From positions 5,536 through 69,535 of the forward strand of contig CAJNOI010000321.1 of NCBI GenBank assembly GCA_905250115.1: a stretch of 64,000 bases of DNA, read 5' to 3'. The DNA comes from Adineta steineri. Its lineage: Eukaryota > Rotifera > Eurotatoria > Adinetida > Adinetidae. Shown here piece by piece: positions 50,101-62,100 of the stretch. Position 1 is the stretch's first letter. Every line of letters starts with the position of its first letter. The notes beneath the pieces are model-generated. The model had not been told where the DNA came from, made no database searches, and saw only the letters and a list, made by a program, of their open reading frames with translations. The position numbers were made by a program, and so were the translations under genes.

Positions 50101-53100
50101 GTCACACTATGTTTCCGTTATTGTAGGTGAAACGTTTGCTGTTCCTCTGATTGAATTGGTCGTGAAAACTGGCATAACAAACTGTATTGTATGGAATTTG
50201 TATGGTCCGGCTGAAACAACTATAATTTCTACGTTCCATAGAGTAGATCTTATACCTAATACCCGAATCGTTTCAATTGGTACACCACTTTGTAATTATC
50301 GATGCATGATTATGAATGAATATTCACAACAATCTGTTATTGATCAAGAAGGCGAATTGTTCATAGGAGGTGTTGGCATCTTTGCCGGTTATCTTGGACG
50401 TGATGATTTAACTGCAAAAGCTCTTATTGAAATAGATGGTCAACTATTTTATCGAGCAGGTGATCTTGTTAAAATGGATAGCAATGGTCTTCTTCATTAT
50501 CAAGGAAGAAAAGATCATCAGATCAAACTACATGGACAACGAATTGAACTTGGTGAAATCGAACGATGTTTACTTAACATCACATCCGTAACTGCTTGTG
50601 TCGTCATGAAATGGAAAGATGATCATCTAATTGCCTATGTTCAAACTTCTAATGTTGATGAAGTGCAACTACGAGAACATTGTCAGTCATATTTACCACC
50701 ACATATGATACCATCAATATTCATTATACTTGAGAAATTACCATTGAATGCAAATGGAAAAATAGACAGAAATCAACTTCCTTCACCCGACTTTTCTTTA
50801 CCGACTTTGCTATCGTCGGATAAATCTGATACACCTCTGAATCAGTTCGAAGAACGTATACATACCATTTGGTGTCAAGTTCTCCATTGTGATGAAAGTC
50901 ACATTTCTACAACTACCAGTTTTTTTAGTGTCGGTGGTCATTCACTTTTATTTATCCAACTTTATCATCATTATCAATCAACATTTAACTTTGATGCTCA
51001 TGCACTTTCGATTGCTCCATTTCTTCAACAACCGACTATATTTCAACATTCACAACTACTTCAAATAGTCATAACGAATAGTATCAGGACAACACAATGG
51101 TATACCTTACATATAAATGAAGGTAAAAATATTTTCTTGAAAACTATTAAAATAAATTCGGTTATTTAATTGACAGGTGTTGCCTCTTTTGCTCAAGAAC
51201 GTATTTTTCTCGATGAACAAGTCCGTTTTTCGGGTGATATTGCTGTCTATAATGAACTGATTACTTTACAAATTGTTCAAGGATCATTATCGTTAAATCG
51301 TTTATTACAAGCATTTCGATTTGTTTTGAATAAACATAAAATATTACAGACATCTCTTATATTTAACAATAATGATGGTATTTTGAGACAATGTATTACC
51401 GATATACATAAAGCATTCACAATAACTATCAATCAAACATTTCAAAATGACAATGAACTTCGAGATATTATTTATCAAACAACTATTAATCCTACTCTCT
51501 TCGATTTATCAACTGGTCATGTTTTTCATGCTGAAATTCTGAGACATCAGATATCATTAAATGAAAATAGAAATAATAGCAATGAGTTCATAACTAATTC
51601 TGATGTTCTTCTCATTGCTTTTCATCATGCAGCATTTGATCGAACAAGTCGTTCAATCTTTTTTAATGATTTATGTTCAGCGTATGATACTAATGCAACA
51701 TCGATAGAAGATAATGATGAATCATTGCAATATATAGATTATAGTATATATGAACGTCTAATTGATATGACAACATCTCGTGAGTTTTGGTATTTGCAAT
51801 TAGAAGAATACAATTTGGAATCTCGATTGTCATTACCAGTAGATCGACATCGTTTGTCTAATGATCATCGATCGAGTTCTGCTTCTGCTACTCAAATCTC
51901 TTTTGACAACGAGATTTCACAATTATTTCTTGATTATGCTTCTATACATCATGTGACACTATTTCAATTGGGTTTGAGTATATTATATGCTTTTCTTTTC
52001 AAGTTAGCACACGATGAAAATGATTTATGTATTTCGTGTCTTAATGCTAATCGATACAGAACAGAACTACAGAATATAATGGGAATGTTTGTTTCAATAC
52101 TACCATATCGTGCTCAACTTGATCTTCATTGTTCATTTGATGAACTTGTTAAATATGTAAGAGAAAAATGTTTATCAATTCTTGAACATTCTCATTATCC
52201 ACTTCAACATATTCTTGCTAATTTACAAATTAATCAATCAAATATTTCATTTCTTGAAACTATGTTTGACTTTATAACAACATCGTCACATAGCGATGAA
52301 TTATCTTTGAATGATGCAAGTTTCAAACAAATGCCATTTGAACAATTGTCTGAAGTGGCTAAGTTTGATTTTTCGTTAATATTTATCTATAATCCAATAT
52401 TGGAAAATAATAGATTATCATTTCATTTAACTTGTTCACGTGATCTGTTTGATGAAAGTACAGTTAGAAATATAGGTCGAAGATTAGAATATTGTTTTCA
52501 ACAACTTTTCTCATCAAATGAAATTAGCAATCAAATTGATACATGTTTTACATCTATATCGAAATTTAATCTTATTCTACCAGAAGAAACTCAAGAAATG
52601 GAAGATANNNNNNNNNNNNNNNNNNNNNNNNNNNNNNNNNNNNNNNNNNNNNNNNNNNNNNNNNNNNNNNNNNNNNNNNNNNNNNNNNNNNNNNNNNNNN
52701 NNNNNNNGGAAAATAATTGAAATCCGAGACCAACACCTGAGAACGTTCCCTCGTAAGTCGTGTAAACTGGTCCATACTTACAATATATCGAACGAAAAAC
52801 TATTCCACTCAATTATTCATCTCATAGTCTATCTCGGAGAAAAATGCTAGGTCGAATGAGTGAAGTGCTGTTGAGTAATGAAGTATATATCGTTTGAAAG
52901 GAGCATAAATATGATAAAGTTGTGTTATCTCACTTCTTTTCAATTTTTTGTCAATATCATGAGAAAGGGAAAAAGCAAGATGGATTTTTCATTGATTCCA
53001 AAAAGTTGAAAGAACGGCTAGCAAATGTCAGGCTTTTCAATCTGTTCTGAAGTGAACTTCGTTAATTGTTAGAGCTCGAACTTCATTTCACCGCCGTTTC

Positions 53101-56100
53101 TTTCATTTTTCATAAATATTTGATAGATTTTAATCAGAAAAAGTACAATTTAAGTCAAGACCAATAACATAGTTCAAATCAGTACAAAAAACTGAGTCGG
53201 CTTATATGTGTTTTACAGTTTTCGAACGAGATTGCTTTTTTCGCAAAATTCAGATGAGATCTCACTCAATGTACGGTCACAACATGAATCTAATCAGAAA
53301 ATCACTATAGAATTAAGAAGGAAGGTCAGATTAGGTATGCACGAGTTCCAGTCCGGACTGGATACCCAGTCACCACTATATATCTAGTCTGACTGGTACC
53401 CAGTCATAACTGGACACTGAGGGAGAAACAACAGAGACTTCACGCATGAAATATCATGAAGTCTTGGAAGTCTTTTGAAATCTTAGAAGTCTATCAAAGT
53501 TTTGGAAGTCTTGAGAAGTCTCTTGAAATCTTTTGAAGTCTATCGAAGTCTTTCGAAGTCTTGAAGTCCGCTGTTTGTCGTCAGGTCGAGACCCAGTTTG
53601 GCTGGTACCCAGTCATAACTGGAAACCCAGTCCGACTGGGTACAAAACCATCTGATCTTTCATTTATTTATGGATCAGTATTGTTCTCTTTTAAAATACG
53701 TTGTAATTAATCGATTTTCACGCTCTTAACAAATTTTCGAAGCTGATTCTTCTCAGAGGCGTGGAACAAATCAATTTAGTGAAAAAATAACTTTGATAGT
53801 GCATATTAAGTTCCAAACTTCTAAAATATTATTTGTAAGTCAAATTAAAGATAATTAAGCAATAAAACTATTGTTTTACGTAAACTGATTGTTTTTCGAT
53901 TTTTGAGGGGTGCCTCAGGGTTGAAAATTTTTAAAGAAACTGAAAATCGATTAATTACAACGTATTCTAAAAGAAAACAATACTGATCCATAAATGGAAT
54001 GAACGATCAGATGGTTTAGTACCCAAGCTAGTGGAACTGGTGCATATTTAGATTAAAGTATTTAAAGATAGCCCATTCTAGAACACTGGAGGGTTTTATG
54101 AAAATTTCAAACTGTTGTTTTTGAATATGCAGCAAGGTTAGGTAATCCAGCTTTGTATTTCGTGCCCTGTCGGCTAATCTATTGGGAAACTTTGCATTTT
54201 TCTAAACCATGACTTTTATAGAAAATTTTCGTGTCGGAAGTAGCAATAAAATATGAATTAGTAGTTTATTGAAAATCTACTGCTTCAGTGGATCCATCTA
54301 TATGGTTCATAAATTTTAACCAACACGTTAAGATGTAATCATTCAATGCAATTTCTCTTGCTAATGCAAGAGTGGTATGACCCTCCCATTATGATAGATT
54401 GTGTATTGATCTTATATATGAGCAATAAGTATGTTCTATTATTGCTTGTTGTTTTTCTGTATAAAAGAACCAATTAGCCGGAAAAAGTGCGGTAGAGCGT
54501 ATGCAGAAAATAGTTTCCTACACATTTTTATTTCCTTCGTTGGTATAGTGGGAAAAAATTTCTAATCTTTTTTAATTGAATATCAATGAAATTTTTCCAG
54601 CCAAGTTTAGTACCAATCTCTGCTTCTGAAAATTTGAAAGATTTCACATATTCGATTAAAGTTCCTTTATATTCTATTTTTGGCTTAGAAACTACTACCG
54701 CGCTGTGGATGATCTTAGATGGTGTTCTTACTGTATTCACCGGTAAAATATAATCGTCGCCAAACTTTCCTAAGTTTTTTAAAACTGATTTTGCTTGACC
54801 TTCCAAAAATACTGTGCTTTCGGATAATTTAAGTTCGAAAGATCCTTTAATGATCAGTGTCAAATCATCAGCAAAAAGATGAGAGACTATTTGAGTAAAC
54901 TAAAATGGCAAGAAATAGATATGTTAATTGTTTCCTTCTCTCACTGTTTTAAATTTTTATGATTAATGTTATATCACTTTAAAAAATCCATATGATGTCT
55001 TTTTATAATATCCCCGGACATTCGATTATGCTCTAAGGTAGGAAATGTATAGCAGATATAGCAGATATAGGAGGTATAGGAGATATAAGAGATATAGGAG
55101 ATATAGTAGATATAAGAGATATAGGAGATATAGGAGGTATAGGAGGTATTGGAGGTATATGAGATATAGCACTATTATTTTTTTAATCCTTGCTCGTTTA
55201 CATATTTTTATTTATTTTTTAACCCTTGCTCGTTTACATTTAAATAAATATATCTCCTATACCTCTATATCTCCTATATATCCTATACCTCTATATCTCT
55301 TATATCTCCTATATCTGCTATACATTTCCTACCTTAGAGCATAATCGAATGTCCGGGGATATTCTCGGAAGACATCGAATCATATTAGATAGTACTGATG
55401 CAATAAAAATTTATTGTTTTACTAAAGTATTAAGTTTCGATTTCTTTGACATTTTATATAAAAAAAAACGTATAAATCCTGTTTACGATTATTCTCTCAG
55501 TGATTTTAGGCTCCCTTAAACTAAGCAATTATCCAGAAGATAAAAAAGACGATATCACTGAAATCTGAGTCACTCAAAGATTTTTTCAATAAACAATCAA
55601 TAGAATTAAGTTCGATACGATAAAAAGAACAGCGAATTTTCTTCTTATTAATTTCAAACATATGCTGATGTTTTCAAACAAGTTCTTATAAAAATGTTGC
55701 TAAAAAATCTAGAGCACACGTATAAATAACAGGTTGAATTCAATAGACGAAGTGCTCATCTGTTTTTAAAATAACTATACGTATTCGAGGATGTGACGAA
55801 AATATCGCGCAATTTATCCATTATTTTGCGAGTCTATTCAGTGATTAGTTAAAGACATGAACGATATCGTCATTAAATAATACTATAAATTAAGAGGATG
55901 AGACAAAGAGATACAGAACAGTGATGGCAATAACCAATTGAAATACATGCATGTATAAGCGATAACTTCTATCTACACTCAGCTAATATATCTTCGGTAA
56001 ATATGATGGAATAAAGGATACAGATATTTGCATTGTTGACAACCATTTCAACAGAAAATTTCTTTCTAGACCTTCAAATCTTAGAAATCAATTTTGGTTT

Positions 56101-59100
56101 ACTTATTAAAGTAAGACTACTTCAATTGCTGCCAATAGGCGACGAAATTCTTTTCTCTCATATCCTCCATATACTTTTCTTTTAAATCTATCGACTATAT
56201 TACTGCTTTTCCATTCTCTTAATCGAAGATATTGCGATATACCTTGTCCATTCTGGATAGCTAAGGCGAAATATGCATTCACATCTATTTCTTATTCGCA
56301 TACTTTAAGTCTCTTGATTTCAAGATTCATTTTTCTATTCTTAGATAATACATCAAACAGGAGATTGTAGTTGTAATTATTGCTTGTCTGATCTCGTTAT
56401 TAAAATAAGTTTAATCATACAGTTCCGCTATCTTATACGTTAAAACGCTTTGAAACCTTTTGTTTCATTGGTACAATGAACGTATTATAAAGCGTTGTCT
56501 TTTTCTATTTCTACCTCTAACGCATCAAAACACTCTTTTAGCATTTGTTCATCTACGTAGACAATTGGTATTGGAAGTGTCGATGAAAAGATACTATTTG
56601 TTTTAGTAGACTGAAAGAAAACATAAATATAGAGCTGAGTAAAAGCAATCCATGCTAATTCCCAGATATGATTTTACAGGCTATTGAATCAATTTGGAAT
56701 ATAGAAAACATAGATTTCATTGTTTTCGAAGTTCTACTCTTTTTTATTAGAAAAATATGGTACTCGAATTTAAGTAGGTAATCCAGTTCCAAATGCTGGT
56801 GAATATATACACCATCTACTTCTTTTGTCATGAATCCAATAGAGCATAATCTCACAATTGAATCCATGAATGACTTGTATTGAGCTTTCTTCCTTTACTT
56901 CAACAACAAGAACCATTGATTACTTTCTTTTCAAAATATGATTTTTGTCATATTAGTTGATATCGAACGGCAAATTTCTGAACATAGAAGTGGTATCTTC
57001 TCCTCACATTAACTAAAGTATTAGTGCTATTTATCTCCATCAAACATAAGTATAACAATTTCGCTACACATGTGACATTTATTGTCAGAGCATTTCGCAT
57101 CAGTAACAAGGCTCGGTGAATTTAAAAAGCAAACTGAGCTTGTCATTTATGAAAGAAAACTTGAAGATAGTAATTATTGAATTAGTTTTTTAAAAATAAT
57201 ACATAGTTAAAAGAGTAACATGTTCTAAGTGTCACAAGACACTGTTTCTTAATAGTTCATAGTTTTATGAAACAGTCGATTTTAAATCTATCTTAAAGAT
57301 ATAGCCAAGAGAAAATATCATAAGAAAATAATCATCAAAATCACTATCTACAAGTCTTCTTTCAAGCTCACTAATCTTTATCACAGTTCCGACAGATTCT
57401 AATAATAAATCTCATATATCTAGTGCAATTGTGGTACCTATATTAAATGAAGAGAAATATTTTCTAAATATTGCGTGAAATAATGGAAAGTTATAATCAC
57501 TATGTTTACAAAGTTTCAGACCAGATTATATCAATGTGGTGAAAATTCTACCTTAAAAAGAAGATAATCGATCGTTTTTGTAAATATTTTGTCCTAATCA
57601 AAATAATCACTCCGCGGTCATTCAGGTAAACCTTGCAACTTCAATAAATGTAGAAGCATTCAAGGGGGAAAAAGCGAGACTTCAGGAGTGTGTACTTCAC
57701 TAGTACTTCATCGGTACTTCACCGGTACTTCACTCATACTTCACTCATACTTCACTCATACTTCACTCTACTTCACTCATACTTCACCCTACTTCACCGA
57801 TACTTCACCCTACTTCACCGATACTTCACTCATACTTCACCCTACTTCACCGATACTTCACTCTACTTCACTCTACTTCACTCATACTTCACTGGTACTT
57901 CAATGTACTTCAGTTGTACTTCACTATACTTCACAAGTACCTCACTAGTACTTGAAGTACAAATGAAATCCCGACTGAAGTAGAAGTGAAGTAGAAACGA
58001 AGTAGATGTGAAGTAGATGTGAAGTACAATGAAGTACCAGTGAAGTATGACTGAAGTACAGTGAAGTACGATACTTCACGGTACTTCAGTCGTACTTCAA
58101 TTTACTTCAGTCATACTTCACGGGTACTTCATTATACTTCACTTCTACTTCAGTCGTACTTCACTCATACTTCAATCTACTTCACATCTACTTCAATCTA
58201 CTTCACTTCTACTTCAATCTACTTCGCTCGTACTTCAAAAACATTTGAAGTAGATGAAGTCTCGCTTTTTCCCCCTTGAGAAGCATTTCTTGACATACCT
58301 GTGACAGTTTTGCATCATTATTTTTATTAAAATTTTGTACAACTTTAAAAGTATTTTTTTACGTTAGAGGTTCTGCTGAGAAGAAGTTTTAAATTCTAGA
58401 GAAAATCTGGACTTTTGCGACAGTAAATGTCTTATACGATTTTTCGAGAAGAACTAAATAAACAATACAAACTATCGATTTTGTCCGAGATAGTTCTACT
58501 GAAAAGTGTTTTTGTCCGACTTTTGTTGCAGAAGCGTGTCTGTTTTTGAAATTTTGGTGAAAAAAAGACACTCGCATTTTCTGTTTCATTGTTTAACCTA
58601 ATTATATGTTATGACGCTTGTTTGTTGTGTAAAATACTATATCAGAGTATTTTATGCCATAAACAAGATAGCATGTTAAATTTCCTTTCGTTGTCTTGCT
58701 TAGCTTGATTATTGTGTCAGTTGACAACAAGTTGTATCTTATATGCATGATCACAACGATAAATTTTTAGTATACGAATAATAAAAATATGAAAGAAAAT
58801 GATAGTGTTCGCAGAGCTTTTTTCATTCGTCCGTGGTCTCGAGTTTCTCTGGTTTTTCAAACACCATTCCTCTTTTTCAGCATTAAGAGGATGCGGAAAA
58901 ATTCTCTCGTGTTACGTTTTCTTCTCACTAGAATTTGGACTTCCAAGACAAACATGATTTCTATTACAGACTATTTCAGCTTCTATATATTCATTTAAAT
59001 TAAAAACCTTGATAACATAAACAGACTCATATATGTATGATGAAAAGAAGTATAAAAGGAAGAAAAAGAGAAGATAAAATCGATAAACAGATAAAGATGT

Positions 59101-62100
59101 CATATCATCATAACAAATTTATCAAATATTTGAGTGCATCTGAATGAGCTAGAGAAACAACTTTGATCTACTCAATCAATAGGAAAGATTTATATGGAAC
59201 TAACAATAGTATTAAATGAGACTGTCAGTTAAGTTTTTTGTACTAGGAAAATACTGACACTATCTGTTAGAATTTTACAAAATTCCATGGTTCTTTTTAT
59301 CCTAATAGTAGAAAAAAACAATAGTTCAGCATTCACATTGAATTAGTATTAACACAATGAAAATGCTGACGACTTTCATAAAAAACAATACGGTTTTATT
59401 TCTAAGAGATGAATTCCTGACAGTGGACAATCGTACTTTTTTTTTGACACAGCCGTCAGTGCTTGCATTATGTTAATACTAGTTTGATAAGAGTCCCAAA
59501 CTATCGTGCTTTTTATATAAACATTAACACAAAACTATTACATAAGACTATTAGTGAGCATAGAAAATCCCAGGTCAAAATTGTTCTATCGGATTCTGTC
59601 GAGTCTAATAATATTCCTCGACTTTTGAAGTAGGATCGAATATTATACTATGTTAGGCTTTTCATTTTAAGATATTGAAATAGTTTTGATTACTGCTAAC
59701 TAGAGTACGTCGGTTCCAAAAATTACCCGGAGCCGGAACCGCGGTTCCGGTCCGGTTCCGATCAGTAGAAATGAGAAAAGAGCGGTTCCGGTTCGGTTTC
59801 GGTTCTAAAAATTACCTGAAACCAAGCCAGAATACGGCTCGGGTCCGGTTCCGACCCCTGGAAATGAGAAAAAGATCGGTTCCGGTTCGGTTTTCGGTTC
59901 CATTTTTTTGGAACCGCCGTACCCTACTGCTAACAGATAATACTCAGCCAACACCCTTAATACAGATTCTGTTCAGTTAGAGAGGCAATTCGATGAAAAT
60001 TCATTACAATACTGATATGAAACATCGTTTGAACATCCAGCTTTTGCATTATAATTCACGAAGCTCTCATTATTCTAGCGCCAGCATCATTTGCACAAGC
60101 TCGCATTTGGCTTGATGAACGAATTCGATTCGATCCAGAGAAACCACAAGTAGCAATCTATAATATGCCTTTTGTTTATCGTCTGCAACAAGGTTCTACA
60201 TTATCAATTACACAACTTCGTCATGCTCTTCATCTCACTGTTAACAAACATCTCTCACTTCACACATCACTTCATTTTGACATCCACAAGAATCTACTTA
60301 TGCAACGAGTTATTACTCATGAAGATGAACATAATAATAAGATGTTTTCAATCATTGAAACTACCTATGAAACAGATGAACAATTAAATGGAATTTTACA
60401 CGACGAGAAACGTAATGCTCGTCTTTTTGATCTTGGTCAAGGTCTTGGCTTTCGATGTCACATCATTTACTATCAACAAATCTCTTCAAATCATCTTCTT
60501 TCTCATAAAGATGTACTCATCTTCAATTTTCATCATGCTTTGTTTGACTTTCCATCGATGGAAGTGTTTCATCATGATCTTAATCAAGCATATACAACAG
60601 GTCAACTATTATATGATGACAACACTAATCTTCGTTATCTTGATTGTAAATATAAATAGTTCTTATATATTTGTCTTTCCTAATACAGTATTTTCTTTAA
60701 TTATATAATAGATGCTGTTATTGAACAACAAATGTCAATGACTGGTGCAAGTATGTTTTGGCTTGATGTTCTTCATGATTGTAAACTTGATCAACCTTTG
60801 TCATTACCATTTGATCGATATCGTCTCTCAAATGAACATCGAACTGGTCGTGGAACATCTGTTTCTTTTGATTTTGGTCAAGATCTCTCACATGACTTTC
60901 TTATCCATACATCAGCAAATAGCATATCACTGGAACAACTTGCACTTGCTACTTATTATGTGTTTTTATTCAGATTAACGAATGGAGAAAAAGATTTGTG
61001 CATTGGAATAAATACCCATGGTCGATATAGAGATGAACTTAACTCTATCATTGGAATGTTTGTGAATGCAATACCATTACGATGTCAACTCGATCCTCAT
61101 TTATCATTTCATGAACTTACTAAACACGTACGAGATATTATGATAAACTATATTAAATACTCATATTTTCCTCTTCAACGTATTCTCAATCAACATCCCA
61201 ATATATCAAATCCTGTATTTCTTGACACATCATTCGAATTTCTATCATCTATGACAAAAGATGAAGAGAATGAAATAATGATTGGTGGTTGTCGACTTTC
61301 TTTACTGCCTTATTCGATTCAGATTAGTGAAGATGAAATAATGAGCAAATTTGATTTTATTCTTAGTTTTGAACATGATCTGATTCGAAATGAGTTGTCA
61401 TGCACCATCAATGCATCACTTGATTTATTTAATGCTGAAACAGTTTGTATAATTGCACAAAGATTACAGACAATGTTACATCAACAATTCACATCTTTCG
61501 ACTGTACAACAAACAAGCCAATCTGTGAATTATCATTAGCATTATCAAATGAACAATATCTAATGCAATCAATGAATAATACACAAATATCATTTTCATC
61601 TCCTCTTACTTGTATTCATCATGAGTTTGTATATCAAGTAATGAAACATCCACAGAAGTTAGCAGTTGAACTAGATGAACAATCATTGACGTATTGTGAA
61701 CTTTTGTATTATGTTCAAGTGTTATCTTTAACTCTTCTTAATGAGTATCATATCACTCCAGGTGAGGTCGTTTGTCAATGTGTTGAGCGAAGTATGTCAA
61801 TGGTAAGTTCATTGAAGAAATAATTGTTTAAAATAATAAAACATTCATTTGAACTAGGTGGTTGGTATAATGGCAATTGAAATGGCTGGTGGTGTTTATT
61901 GTCCCTTGTCACCTCGAGATCCACAACATCGTTTACATGCTCTTATAAAACAAACACGCAGTCGTCTGGTTTTAGTTCATCTTTTAACGAAGACCAAGTT
62001 TCATGATGATTGTATTGTACTTGATATTAGTTTAATACTAAATGTTAATAATATGGATAGTGACATAAATTATAATTGCCTTTCAAATGTGAAAGTGAAA

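Noticed and set aside
55045..55344. Open frame encoding an Arg-Tyr repeat protein
   Set aside because: It is translation of the GATATA tandem units within a foldback element; period and composition explain it fully.
57688..58279. Overlapping frames encoding Tyr-Phe-Thr-Ser-Thr repeats
   Set aside because: They arise from TACTTCACT simple repeats in the transposon 57661-58278 and occur in several frames at once.
59771..59980. Arg/Phe-rich 69-residue frame
   Set aside because: It runs over the GGTTCCGG MITE and into its flank; no protein signature.
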